Assembly (NCBI RefSeq): GCF_007830335.1
Contig: NZ_VLKU01000015.1
Coordinates: 27,392 to 91,391 of the forward strand
From: Paracoccus sulfuroxidans
Lineage (GTDB): Bacteria; Pseudomonadota; Alphaproteobacteria; Rhodobacterales; Rhodobacteraceae
Length of the DNA: 64,000 nucleotides
Reading direction: 5' to 3'
Below the pieces are notes generated by a model. It saw nothing but the letters and a program-made list of their open reading frames with translations, had not been told where the DNA came from and did no database searches. A program made the position numbers and the translations under genes. Of this stretch, positions 1 to 8,795 are shown in pieces; positions within the stretch are counted from its first letter, which is position 1, and the number at the start of each line of letters is the position of its first letter.

Positions 1-258
1 AGCCCCTAATCCTGACAGGGACGAAAAAATTTCCGTCGCAAAGCTAGTGCACTTTTGTCGCAAAGCTAGCGACCCGCAACACGCTGAAATCAAAGCTGTC
101 GGATCAGACATGGCACAGCCCTTTACAGCTGGCAGCGGTCTGATTCCGTGCTATCGAGAGCCATGCCGGAACGATGTGAATTGGGTCACATTTCGGGGCA
201 CAATTCGGGTCACGGCCTTGCGCTAAGTCATTGATTTTGCGTGCAGCGCTAGTAATAG
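1..258. other. non-coding edge with IS-end-like repeats
   Basis: No convincing gene is visible here. The 13-mer GTCGCAAAGCTAG occurs twice in the same direction at 35-47 and 57-69. Around 180-215 there are three imperfect 12-base units built on (A)ATT(C)GGG(G)CAC or GTCAC. Short, spaced direct repeats of this kind are typical of the multiple terminal repeats of IS21-family ends. The segment may therefore be the edge of an insertion sequence whose body lies outside the window. That reading is inference. Confidence 0.35.
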
Positions 259-348
259 TGGCGGACAGTGAGGGATTCGAACCCTCGAGACGGTTCCCCG
301 CCTACACACTTTCCAGGCGTGCGCCTTCGACCACTCGGCCAACTGTCC
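259..348 (-). tRNA. tRNA-Ser (anticodon GGA)
   Basis: Read on the minus strand, a 7-bp acceptor stem (GGACAGT with ACTGTCC) closes the molecule. It is followed by discriminator G and an encoded CCA at 261-259. The anticodon loop reads CTGGAAAGT, giving anticodon GGA. There is a long variable arm, as expected for a class II tRNA, and a T-arm with GGTTCGAATCC. The length of about 90 nt fits tRNA-Ser. Confidence 0.95.
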
Positions 349-397
349 GTCGGGTTCGTCTAGCGCGCCCGACAGGGGGGCGCAAGACGGGCTTTTG

Positions 398-982
398 TCA
401 AAGTTTAGAAATACGTTTCTGCAGCTCTGCCAGCTGTTTGCGGATTTCGTCCATGTCGCCGCTGTCCTTGGCGGACTTGGGTGGAGTGGTGCTTCCGTCG
501 TCGCTCTCGCGCTCGGGCCCACTGCTGCCTGCGCTTGGCCAGCCGCTGGTCATTGCCTTGAGAAACATCTGCTGCTGACGCTGAAGCGCCTCGAAGCCAG
601 GCATCGACGACATAGGATTCGGAAAGGTCGACAGATTTTCCATCAGCTTCGACTGACCGTCGCGCAGCATCTCGAAACTGGCGGCCAGGAACTGCGGCAC
701 GACGGATTGCGCCTGTGTGGTATAGCTGCGGACAAGATCGGTCAGCACCTCGATCGGCAGGACGTTCTCTCCCCTGCCCTCATGCTCGGCAATGATCTGG
801 AGCAGGTACTGCCGGGTCAGGTCATCACCGGATTTGAGATCGACGATCTTGACCTGACGGCCTGCGCGAATGAAGCCAGCGATGTCTTCAAGCGTGACGT
901 AATCGCTCGTCTCGGTGTTGTAGAGGCGACGGCTGGCGTAGCGCTTGATGAGAAGGGGGGACGTGTTTTCGGCGTCAGCCAT
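398..982 (-). CDS. phaR: PhaR, polyhydroxyalkanoate synthesis repressor
   Basis: This 194-residue protein starts MADAENTSPLLIKRYASRRL. The N-terminal basic, Tyr/Arg-rich segment (KRYASRRLYNTETSDYVTLE) is the hallmark PHB/PHA DNA-binding accumulation-regulator domain. It is followed by the PHB_acc domain and a variable acidic tail. PhaR in PHA producers represses phasin and PHA genes and senses the polymer. I chose the ATG at 982 because GGAGGAG stands just upstream; the open frame extends 47 codons further but lacks family similarity. PHA synthase and phasin genes are not in the window. A TGC-rich palindrome lies just upstream. Confidence 0.93.
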   Translation of the reverse strand: MADAENTSPLLIKRYASRRLYNTETSDYVTLEDIAGFIRAGRQVKIVDLKSGDDLTRQYLLQIIAEHEGRGENVLPIEVLTDLVRSYTTQAQSVVPQFLAASFEMLRDGQSKLMENLSTFPNPMSSMPGFEALQRQQQMFLKAMTSGWPSAGSSGPERESDDGSTTPPKSAKDSGDMDEIRKQLAELQKRISKL

Positions 983-997
983 GGCTCCTCCGGGCAA

Positions 998-1007
998 TGC
1001 ATATGCA
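998..1007 (-). promoter_or_regulatory. TGC-rich palindrome upstream of phaR
   Basis: TGCATATGCA is a perfect 10-bp palindrome about 16 bases upstream of the phaR ATG. Further TGC/GCA elements follow toward 1065. PhaR of Paracoccus is reported to bind TGC-rich DNA, so this is a plausible autoregulatory operator. Binding here is inferred. Confidence 0.4.
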
Positions 1008-1266
1008 GCATGATGGGAAAACCGTCGCAGAATTGCAAAGAAAATCCGCTGCATCATCACGTCAGGCCGCGAGATGTCAGCAGCCGGATCGGGCATGGAG
1101 CAGTTCTTGCGCCCCTCTTCCAAGGGCTACCGATTGCCGGCTGAAAATCTACGGCTGCCTGATAGGCAGAAGAACCAGATCCGGAAGCGTGAGACGGCGA
1201 AGCGAAATCGCCTTGCATGCCGGTAGCAGCCTTGCCCCGTCCGAGATGGCGGCTCTACCTTCGATG

Positions 1267-2265
1267 TCACCGCTCGGAATCCATGTCGGGTCGCCAGACG
1301 CTCGCTCGCGCCTTGCCGCTGCGTTTTGCTTGATAGAGCGCGCGGTCCGCATCCTCCAGCATTCCTGCGACGCCGGGCTGAGCATAATTGCGCGAATCGC
1401 TGAAGCCGATGCTGGCCGAGATCCGGGCGCGGTAAGGACTGGCAGCGGTCATCTTTTCGATGCCGTCGATCAGTCTTCGACCAAGCTGGCCCAACTCATG
1501 CGTCGCGGGCGGCAAGGGGAAAAGGATCACGAACTCATCCCCACCGAAACGCGCGACCGAGTCGCCGGCCCGTGTTTCGCGCCGCAATGCCTCGGCAACG
1601 GCCTGCAGGATCTGGTCGCCGAAGGCGTGGCCCAGCCGGTCGTTGATCTGCTTGAAGCCGTCAAGATCGATCTGCGCCACCACATAGGGCACTTTCGAGC
1701 CTTGGTTCGAGACCTGCTCGAGCGCCAGTTCCATGCCACGGCGGTTCAGAAGCCCGGTCAGAGGATCGGCCATCGCATGCGCCTGAGCGACGCGGCGCGC
1801 GCATTCCAGACGCGTATTGACCCGGACGAGTTCTCCCATCGCGGCGCGGTTCGCCTCGAACAGGAAAAGAAGCTCCATAGCTAGTTCCGAGGGGGCAAAA
1901 TCCGCGTCCGTCAAACCAAAACTGCCAACCGCATCTGCCAGCCCAACCCCAAATCCAAGGTTGAGAAGGCACATCCGATTGCCTAGACTCACGCCATGCC
2001 CGCGCAGGACGGTGTCTGGCTGTTTGTTGAGGCGCAGGAACACACGCTGCCCCCTACGAAGATGGATCAGATCGACCGGGAATTGCCCAGGATCGGCGTC
2101 GTTCCCGGTGATGGTGAAGGCGTCTTCAAAATGCTCGGCCGTGCCGATGAGTTTGCGCAGAGTTAGCCCCGCCGAAAGGATTGCACCGCCCTCATCCAGA
2201 GCAAGATGCATGGGCAAGAGAACGGTCAGAGCCCCGAATTCGACATCGGGCAATGGCACCCTCAT
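1267..2265 (-). CDS. diguanylate cyclase with H-NOX-associated N-terminal domain
   Basis: The 332-residue protein has a C-terminal GGDEF domain (about residues 165-325). The intact active-site motif GGDEF is at 241-245, in the context ARFGGDEFVILF. The RxxD inhibitory site (RAGD, 232-235) lies five residues before it. It should therefore make c-di-GMP from two GTP and be product-inhibited. Residues 1-135 resemble the HNOBA-type domain that couples H-NOX sensors to their effectors (a segment like ALDEGGAIL...LTLRKLIGTAEHF). A helical linker joins the two parts. Its ATG overlaps the stop of the upstream H-NOX gene (ATGA), so the pair is translationally coupled. NO or another gas probably modulates c-di-GMP through the neighbour. 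No EAL domain is present. Confidence 0.9.
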   Translation of the reverse strand: MRVPLPDVEFGALTVLLPMHLALDEGGAILSAGLTLRKLIGTAEHFEDAFTITGNDADPGQFPVDLIHLRRGQRVFLRLNKQPDTVLRGHGVSLGNRMCLLNLGFGVGLADAVGSFGLTDADFAPSELAMELLFLFEANRAAMGELVRVNTRLECARRVAQAHAMADPLTGLLNRRGMELALEQVSNQGSKVPYVVAQIDLDGFKQINDRLGHAFGDQILQAVAEALRRETRAGDSVARFGGDEFVILFPLPPATHELGQLGRRLIDGIEKMTAASPYRARISASIGFSDSRNYAQPGVAGMLEDADRALYQAKRSGKARASVWRPDMDSER

Positions 2266-2840
2266 GTCCCGATCGCCCTTGGCCAGGCGTAGGAGAGGTG
2301 AAACGGCCGGTTGGATCCATGGTCGATCAGCGCGATCCGCAAGTCGATCCCACCCGCCTCATGGCCGATCAGCGCCAGCGCACCATAGTCATCCGCCATG
2401 CCGCGCAAGGCACCGCTGAGCACATGGCCCCAGCCTGCGGGCAGGCTTTCGGTGTCGATCCGATACCAGCCATGCCCCTGCCGCAGGACGCGGATGGCCG
2501 GAATATTCAGCGCGGGAAGGATCATCTTGGCGCGGCCGTGCAGCTCATTCAGGGACAGGACGAACTCGCCATAATCCGATCCGCTGAACCGCAGCAGGCG
2601 CCGGATAGGCTCAAGCCGGACCAGCCAGCCGCCCAGATCCTCGAGTAATTCGCTGAGCGGTTTGTGCAGCCTGCGCGAGGCGCATTGCGCGACCCGCCGC
2701 GTCTCTCGGCTGCGGGGACGGTTGCTGCTGATGAAGGCCAGCGGGTCTATGGCCGCTTTCAGGGCGATATCGCCCCAGATCTCGTCGCCATAGCTATCGC
2801 GCAAGAACCCCTCCAGCGCGCGATTGATCAGCGATTGCAT
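2262..2840 (-). CDS. hnoX: H-NOX heme NO-binding sensor, atypical
   Basis: This 192-residue protein aligns by eye with the H-NOX family from residue 1 (MQSLINRALEGFLRDSYGDE) through FSGSDYGEFVLSLNELHGRA. His101 falls at the position of the proximal heme ligand and Pro114 lies in the conserved downstream LNIP segment. The canonical Y-x-S-x-R heme-propionate motif is not visible: the aligned segment reads ESLPA (131-135). I prefer the ATG at 2840 (AGAGG five bases upstream; start matches the family) over 2855. The gene starts inside the end of comEC in another frame and overlaps the diguanylate cyclase gene by 4 bases. It probably acts in the cytoplasm as the sensor half of a c-di-GMP switch. 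Confidence 0.82.
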   Translation of the reverse strand: MQSLINRALEGFLRDSYGDEIWGDIALKAAIDPLAFISSNRPRSRETRRVAQCASRRLHKPLSELLEDLGGWLVRLEPIRRLLRFSGSDYGEFVLSLNELHGRAKMILPALNIPAIRVLRQGHGWYRIDTESLPAGWGHVLSGALRGMADDYGALALIGHEAGGIDLRIALIDHGSNRPFHLSYAWPRAIGT

Positions 2841-5112
2841 CCCGGCCTCTGGCATCCGATGAACTCAGCCTTGAATAGCGTGTTGCGGTCGGATTCGCGA
2901 CCACCATGTCCGAAGATTTTTCTTTAATTACAGCGCGCTTTTTCGCTGGCGCAGCCCACAGGCGCTGGCCGCCCACGTCTCGCTGACTGCGCAGCCGCGT
3001 TCCGTCCGCAGCAGCGACCACAGATTGCGCGCCGCTTTGGCGCAGGCCGGGTGGATCAAGCACCGTGCATTCGCCGGAAAGCCCGGTCAGGGGCTTGTTG
3101 GCCACGACGATCATACCGCGATCACAGGGAAGCTTCGCGGGATCGGCAGCGCGGCCGGTGGCGTGAAGAATGCGCAGCTTCTGCCCCCCGATCTCAAGTT
3201 CGACCTCACGCAGATTGGCCGCTCCGGTCCAGGCGGGACGCAGTGCCGCTGTCTGCTGATCGGCGCCGTCTCCGTCCGCTTCCAGCCAGTTCGTCACCGC
3301 ATAGCTGCCCCCTCGGGCCTTCGAAGGCGCTCGCCCCTCAGGCGTCATCACGCCAACCGCGTCCCCCTCGGCCGAAATGAGGACAAGCGGGCGGTTCGCC
3401 ATGGTCCAGACCACCGCCGCCCCCGCCAGAAGCGCCACGGCCAGACCCAACCTGCAACGCGCTAGCACCGAGGCCAGATGTGCGCGCCCCAGCGGCGTCA
3501 GCGCCAGCAGCATCCCCCCTGCCCCCATCAGCGGCAGAACCACCGGAGGCGGTGCCGCGATCAGGGTTACCGAACCGCCCAGCGAGGCGACCCATGCGGC
3601 GATCATCAACATCCAGTCGGTGCCCATCCCCATCACCCGCAGCGGAATACCGGCCAGCCCGATCGGCGCCAGCAGCGCGGCGATGACGCCCGCAGGCATC
3701 ACGATGGCCCCCATGACCGGCACGACCAGCATGTTCGCCAGCAGCCCATATTGGGACATGCGCCCGAAATGTGCCGCCGCGATGGGCGAGGTCACCATGC
3801 CCGCCACGAAGGACGACATCACCAGCATGGCCACCGGCCGCAGCAGCCAGTGCAGGCGCTGGCTGGTCGCGGTCCAGGGACCAGCGGCCAGAATCAGGCC
3901 GACCGTCGCGGCAAAACTCATCTGGAAACCGGCATCGACCAGCGCCTCGGGCGCATAGGCCAGGATGCAGACCGCCGCGACCGAGACCGTCCGCAGCGAG
4001 ATCGCGCGCCGGTCGCAAAGCACCGCGCAGAGCATGATGGCCACCATGATGAAGGACCGCTCGGTCGCGACCCCGCCACCCGAGAGCCACAGATAGGCCG
4101 CCGAGGCGAGGATCGCCCCGCCCGCCGCGATCTTGTGGACGGGCCAGCCCGAGACCGGCAGCACCAGTTGCGCCAGCACGGCCACTAGCCGCAGACCCGC
4201 ATAGATGAACCCCGCGAGCATGCTCATATGCAGGCCCGAGATCGAGATGATGTGGTAAAGGTTCGAGGCGCGCATCACGTCATTGGTGCTCTCGATGATG
4301 CCCGAGCGGTCGCCCGTCATCAGCGCCGAGGCCACCGCGCCGCTTTGCCCGCCGATCTGATCCTGCATGGCCTGCGACATCTGCATGCGCAAACGGTGAA
4401 GCGAGAGGACGCCGCCTTCCTCGGGCGCTGCCACCGTCATCACCGGGTTGCGCGAATAGCCGATGGCGCCGAGGCCGCGAAACCAGGCGCTGCGGCGAAA
4501 GTCGAAACCGCCCGGCTCGGACGGGCCGCCGGGCGGGCCAAGATGGCCGGTCAGCATCACCCTTTGGCCGGGTTGGGGCAGTTCATCCTCTTGCAGAAGC
4601 GAGATCTGGACCTTCCGGGGCGTCCGCGCCGGAGCCATGTCGCGCAGGACGACCTGATCCAGCAGCAGCCGCATCCGGTCCCGGGACGAGCGGTCGATGC
4701 CCACGACCCGCCCCTCGATGGGGCCGTAATAGCGAAACTCCAGCACCGGGGCCGCGACCAGATGGGCGCGCCCGCCGATCAGCAGAACGCCCCCGGCGAT
4801 CAAGGCCAGCGCCATGCCGCAAAGCCGCAGCCAGTCGGCGTGGTCCCAGCCGATCCGGCCCCGCTCGGCCCAGCGGGGCGCACGGATGACGACGGCCAGC
4901 ACCGCCACCGCGAAGGCGGCGACAGCCATATAGAAGACCAGCCCCGGCTCTTCCTTCAGCGACAGCCAGCCACCGATTCCAAGCGCCATCCAGAACGGCA
5001 CCCAGGGCAACATCCCCGAGCGCCGCGCAACCGGCGACCGCGCCGCCGATCGGCTGCGGGAAATCGCGCCCTGCAGGCCGCCAGCACGGGATCTCGCCGC
5101 GGGTGCCGTCAC
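2794..5112 (-). CDS. comEC: ComEC/Rec2 family DNA-uptake channel
   Basis: The 772-residue polytopic membrane protein begins with a basic cytoplasmic stretch and two or three N-terminal helices. A soluble DUF4131-type domain follows (around residues 115-240). The Competence domain contains the conserved signature SNLYHIISISGLHMSMLAG and many helices. ComEC forms the inner-membrane channel for single-stranded DNA during natural transformation. The C-terminal metallo-beta-lactamase domain found in Bacillus is absent, as in many alphaproteobacteria. The last residues run 47 bases into the start of hnoX in a different frame. The tail after about residue 715 is Ser/Arg/Ala-rich and looks non-conserved. 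It is divergent from gltX. Confidence 0.88.
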   Translation of the reverse strand: MTAPAARSRAGGLQGAISRSRSAARSPVARRSGMLPWVPFWMALGIGGWLSLKEEPGLVFYMAVAAFAVAVLAVVIRAPRWAERGRIGWDHADWLRLCGMALALIAGGVLLIGGRAHLVAAPVLEFRYYGPIEGRVVGIDRSSRDRMRLLLDQVVLRDMAPARTPRKVQISLLQEDELPQPGQRVMLTGHLGPPGGPSEPGGFDFRRSAWFRGLGAIGYSRNPVMTVAAPEEGGVLSLHRLRMQMSQAMQDQIGGQSGAVASALMTGDRSGIIESTNDVMRASNLYHIISISGLHMSMLAGFIYAGLRLVAVLAQLVLPVSGWPVHKIAAGGAILASAAYLWLSGGGVATERSFIMVAIMLCAVLCDRRAISLRTVSVAAVCILAYAPEALVDAGFQMSFAATVGLILAAGPWTATSQRLHWLLRPVAMLVMSSFVAGMVTSPIAAAHFGRMSQYGLLANMLVVPVMGAIVMPAGVIAALLAPIGLAGIPLRVMGMGTDWMLMIAAWVASLGGSVTLIAAPPPVVLPLMGAGGMLLALTPLGRAHLASVLARCRLGLAVALLAGAAVVWTMANRPLVLISAEGDAVGVMTPEGRAPSKARGGSYAVTNWLEADGDGADQQTAALRPAWTGAANLREVELEIGGQKLRILHATGRAADPAKLPCDRGMIVVANKPLTGLSGECTVLDPPGLRQSGAQSVVAAADGTRLRSQRDVGGQRLWAAPAKKRAVIKEKSSDMVVANPTATRYSRLSSSDARGRDAIADQSRAGGVLAR

Positions 5113-5230
5113 GGAAACTTGTCCTTTCGCTGCGCCTTGAATAGATATGCGCTGGAATTTGGCACGTTCTCCTTTCCAAAGGATTAACGCGGCCCTCCAC
5201 GTCCTTAAAAATCGAAGCCCTCAGGATAGC

Positions 5231-6637
5231 ATGACCGAATCTCGTCCCGTCGTGACCCGTTTCGCCCCTTCTCCGACCGGATACCTGCATATTGGCGGGG
5301 CACGGACGGCGCTTTTCAACTGGCTCTATGCCCGTGGCCGCGGCGGGAAATTCCTGCTGCGGATCGAGGATACCGACCGCGCCCGCTCGACCCCCGAGGC
5401 GACCGAGGCCATCCTGAAGGGCCTGACCTGGCTGGGCCTTGACTGGGACGGAGAGCCGGTCAGCCAGTTCGCCCGCAAGGACCGCCATGCCGAGGTTGCG
5501 CGCGAGATGCTGGCGAATGGCACGGCCTATAAATGCTTCTCGACGCCCGAGGAAATCGAGGCGTTCCGCGAGGCCGCGCGCGCTGAAAACCGCAGCACGC
5601 TGTTCCAGAGCCCCTGGCGCGACGCCGATCCCGCGACCTATCCGGATGCGCCCTATGTGATCCGCCTGAAAGCGCCGCGCGACGGCCAGACGGTCGTGCA
5701 TGATGCCGTGCAGGGCGATGTCACCTTCGGGAACGACCAGCTGGACGATATGGTGCTGCTGCGTTCGGACGGGACGCCCACTTATATGCACGCGGTCGTC
5801 GTCGACGATCACGACATGGGCGTGACCCATATCATCCGGGGCGACGATCACCTGACGAACGCCGCCCGCCAGATCCAGATCTTTGCTGCCATGGGCTGGG
5901 AGATCCCGGTCTTTGCCCATATCCCGCTGATCCACGGACCGGACGGGAAGAAACTGTCGAAGCGTCACGGTGCTGTCGGATTGCAGGAATATGCCTCGAT
6001 GGGCTACCCGGCCTCGGCAATGCGGAACTATTTGGCCCGGCTGGGCTGGTCGCATGGAGATGATGAGCTGTTTGACGATGCGCAGGCCCTGGAATGGTTC
6101 GACCTGCCCGGCATCGGCAAGGCCCCTGCCCGGCTGGATTTCAAGAAGCTCGAGCATGTCAGCGGCCACCACATCGCCCAGATGCAGGACGGTCCCCTGA
6201 TGCAGGAACTGGACGCGTTTCTGGCCGAAACCGGGGCCGCACCGCTGACGGATATCCAGCGTTCGCGCATCGAATCCGCGCTTTCGGTGCTGAAGGCGAA
6301 GGCCAAGACCCTGCCCGCGCTGCTGGAGCAGGCCCACTTCGCGCTGATCGAACGTCCGGTGCAGATCGAGGAGAAAGCGGCAGCCTCACTCGATTCAGTA
6401 TCCCGTGGTATACTATCTGAATTGACTGCTGCATTGCAGAATGATAGTTGGAATCGCGACGAACTAGAGGCTGCGGCCAAGCAGATTGGCGAGTCGCACG
6501 GGTTGGGTCTGGGCAAGGTCGCAGCGCCTCTTCGCGCGGCGCTGGCGGGCCGCAGTTCCACCCCCAGCGTGTTCGATATGATGTTGGCACTTGGCCGCGA
6601 AGAAGCGTTGGCCCGGCTGCATGATCAGGCGGGCTGA
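5231..6637 (+). CDS. gltX: glutamyl-tRNA synthetase
   Basis: The enzyme charges tRNA-Glu with glutamate in the cytosol. The 468-residue class I synthetase shows the HIGH-type motif HIGG at 20-23 within [16 protein letters not shown], and the KMSKS-type motif KKLSKR at 240-245. The ATG at 5231 has AGGA a few bases upstream and gives the expected family N-terminus ([20 protein letters not shown]). An in-frame extension to 5147 lacks support. Codons for about residues 386-415 in the anticodon-binding region are unusually AT-rich (ATA, CTA, TTG, TCA) compared with the rest of the gene. It is divergent from comEC. Confidence 0.96.
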   Translation: MTESRPVVTRFAPSPTGYLHIGGARTALFNWLYARGRGGKFLLRIEDTDRARSTPEATEAILKGLTWLGLDWDGEPVSQFARKDRHAEVAREMLANGTAYKCFSTPEEIEAFREAARAENRSTLFQSPWRDADPATYPDAPYVIRLKAPRDGQTVVHDAVQGDVTFGNDQLDDMVLLRSDGTPTYMHAVVVDDHDMGVTHIIRGDDHLTNAARQIQIFAAMGWEIPVFAHIPLIHGPDGKKLSKRHGAVGLQEYASMGYPASAMRNYLARLGWSHGDDELFDDAQALEWFDLPGIGKAPARLDFKKLEHVSGHHIAQMQDGPLMQELDAFLAETGAAPLTDIQRSRIESALSVLKAKAKTLPALLEQAHFALIERPVQIEEKAAASLDSVSRGILSELTAALQNDSWNRDELEAAAKQIGESHGLGLGKVAAPLRAALAGRSSTPSVFDMMLALGREEALARLHDQAG

Positions 6638-6694
6638 CCGCCCGTACCCATCCTTCGGCCATCAGGGTCGAAGACAGGTGAAAGGAAACACCGT

Positions 6695-7984
6695 ATGGCA
6701 GATAAATCTGCAAAGCTGAGTGTAAACGGGCAGGACGTCGATCTGCCGATCCTTACCCCGACTGCTGGCCCGGATGTTCTGGATATCCGCAAACTGTACG
6801 GCCAGGCAGGTGTGTTTACCTATGACCCCGGCTTCACGTCGACCGCATCCTGCGACTCGACCATCACCTATATTGACGGTGATCAGGGCGAGCTGTGGTA
6901 TCGCGGCTACCCGATCGAGCAGCTGGCGGCGAAATCGAACTATCTCGAGACCTGCTATCTGCTGCTTTACGGCGAACTGCCCAACCCCGCGCAGATGGCC
7001 GATTTCGACGCCCGTGTGACCCGTCACACGATGGTGCATGAACAGATGCACAACTTCTATCGCGGCTTCCGTCGCGATGCGCACCCGATGGCAACCATGG
7101 TCGGCGTCGTCGGCGCCATGTCGGCCTTCTATCACGACAGCGTCGACATCAATGACCCCGTCCAGCGCGAGGTCGCCTCGATCCGCCTGATCGCAAAGAT
7201 GCCGACCATCGCCGCGATGGCCTATAAATACTCGATCGGCCAGCCCTTCGTGTATCCGGACAACGAACTCGATTACGCGTCGAACTTCCTGAAGATGTGC
7301 TTCTCGGTACCGGCCGAGAAATACACCGTCAACCCGGCGCTGGCGAAAGCCATGGACCGCATCATGATGCTGCATGCGGATCACGAGCAGAACGCCTCGA
7401 CCTCGACCGTGCGTCTGGCCGGTTCGTCCGGGGCGAACCCGTTTGCCTGTATCGCGGCGGGCATCGCCTGTCTTTGGGGTCCGGCCCATGGCGGCGCCAA
7501 CCAGGCGGCGCTGGAGATGCTGCGCCAGATCGGCAGCGTCGACCGCATTCCCGAATATATCGCGAAGGCGAAGGACAAGAACGATCCCTTCAAGCTGATG
7601 GGCTTCGGTCACCGCGTCTACAAGAACTTCGACCCGCGCGCGAAGGTCATGAAGGAATCGGCGGACGAGGTGCTGGACCTGCTGGGCTTCCACAACAACC
7701 CGACCCTTCAGGTTGCCAAGGAGCTGGAGAAGATCGCGCTGGAAGATCCCTATTTCATCGAGAAGAAGCTTTACCCGAACGTCGACTTCTATTCGGGCAT
7801 CATCCTTGAGGCGATGGGCTTCCCGACCTCGATGTTCACGCCGATCTTCGCGATCTCGCGTACCGTGGGCTGGATCGCCCAGTGGAAAGAGATGATCGCC
7901 GATCCGCAAAACAAGATCGGTCGTCCGCGCCAGCTTTACGTCGGCGCAGACCGTCGCGACTATGTGGACCTGAAGTCCCGCTAA
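6695..7984 (+). CDS. gltA: citrate synthase
   Basis: The 429-residue type II (Gram-negative hexameric) citrate synthase condenses oxaloacetate and acetyl-CoA in the TCA cycle. Recognisable segments are the N-terminal beta-rich domain ([20 protein letters not shown]), the active-site region [14 protein letters not shown], and the C-terminal [15 protein letters not shown]. The ATG is preceded by GGTGAAAGGAAA. The gene follows gltX in the same direction and is closed by a strong hairpin at 8005. The acetyl-CoA and succinyl-CoA made by the benzoate pathway elsewhere in the window would feed this cycle. Confidence 0.97.
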   Translation: MADKSAKLSVNGQDVDLPILTPTAGPDVLDIRKLYGQAGVFTYDPGFTSTASCDSTITYIDGDQGELWYRGYPIEQLAAKSNYLETCYLLLYGELPNPAQMADFDARVTRHTMVHEQMHNFYRGFRRDAHPMATMVGVVGAMSAFYHDSVDINDPVQREVASIRLIAKMPTIAAMAYKYSIGQPFVYPDNELDYASNFLKMCFSVPAEKYTVNPALAKAMDRIMMLHADHEQNASTSTVRLAGSSGANPFACIAAGIACLWGPAHGGANQAALEMLRQIGSVDRIPEYIAKAKDKNDPFKLMGFGHRVYKNFDPRAKVMKESADEVLDLLGFHNNPTLQVAKELEKIALEDPYFIEKKLYPNVDFYSGIILEAMGFPTSMFTPIFAISRTVGWIAQWKEMIADPQNKIGRPRQLYVGADRRDYVDLKSR

Positions 7985-8004
7985 GACGCGACCGAATGGC
8001 AGAC

Positions 8005-8035
8005 ACGGCCCCGGATCCGTTTCCGGGGCCGTTTT
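8005..8035 (+). terminator. rho-independent terminator after gltA
   Basis: ACGGCCCCGGA at 8005-8015 pairs with TCCGGGGCCGT at 8022-8032 (11 bp, 6-base loop). A TTTT run follows immediately. Confidence 0.92.
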
Positions 8036-8116
8036 CATATGCGCAGGACATCCTGACGCGGCCCGATCTGCTTGAGCGGGCTTGCGCGACTGCGACAGGG
8101 GTGCGAAAGCGGGCTC

Positions 8117-8776
8117 ATGACAGAGATGAACAAAATCGCGCTGATCACGGGCGCTTCACGCGGCCTTGGTGCCGCATTGGCCGAGGCGCTTGCGGCGCGC
8201 GGCTGGCATATTCTGGCGGTCGCCCGCACGACCGGCGCGCTGGAGGAACTCGATGACCGCATCCGCGCGGCGGGCGGCTCGGCCACGCTGGTGCCGATGG
8301 ATGTCTCGAACCCCGAGGCGATGGTCCAGATGGTCAAGGCCGTGGGCGAGCGGTGGGGCGGCGTCGATCTTTGGGCGCATACGGCGATCCATGCAGCCCC
8401 CCTGTCGCCGGTTCCGCATATCGACGCCAAGGATTTCCAGAAATCGGTCGACCTGAACCTGGTGACGACGCGCGGCTTGATCGGGCTGATCGAGCCCTTG
8501 CTGCGCGGCCGTGACGGCACGGCGCTGTTTCTGGACGATCCCCGTGCCGGGCAGAAGTTCTTCGGCAGTTACGGCGCGACCAAGGCGGCGCAGATCCTGC
8601 TGGCCCGCAGCTGGCAGGCCGAAAGCGAAAGCATCGGCCCCCGCGTCGTCATTGCCACGCCCGAGCCCATGCCGACCGCCACCCGCGCCCGCTTCTTCCC
8701 CGGCGAGGATCGCGAGAAGCTGTCGCCCTGCAAGACCGAGGCCGAGCGCATCCTGTCCGAGATCGCGGGCCTCTAG
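8117..8776 (+). CDS. SDR family protein, possibly catalytically altered
   Basis: The 219-residue short-chain dehydrogenase/reductase fold protein has the Rossmann glycine motif TGASRGLG near the N-terminus and Y-x-x-x-K (YGATK) as expected. The Ser normally 13 residues before the Tyr is not present: the strand reads ALFLDDPRAG where a Ser is usual. The usual NAG motif is replaced by AHTAIHA. It may still bind NAD(P) but have altered or lost activity. The substrate is unknown. The ATG at 8117 is chosen for family length; an ATG at 8126 is a fair alternative. The gene stands alone between the gltA terminator and convergent cobQ. Confidence 0.8.
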   Translation: MTEMNKIALITGASRGLGAALAEALAARGWHILAVARTTGALEELDDRIRAAGGSATLVPMDVSNPEAMVQMVKAVGERWGGVDLWAHTAIHAAPLSPVPHIDAKDFQKSVDLNLVTTRGLIGLIEPLLRGRDGTALFLDDPRAGQKFFGSYGATKAAQILLARSWQAESESIGPRVVIATPEPMPTATRARFFPGEDREKLSPCKTEAERILSEIAGL

Positions 8777-8795
8777 GCCCGCGCACCCCTTTGCT

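Noticed and set aside
4583..6337. 584-residue open frame on the minus strand across gltX and comEC
   Set aside because: It is antisense to gltX, which has clear HIGH and KMSKS motifs. Long antisense frames are common in high-GC DNA with biased third positions.
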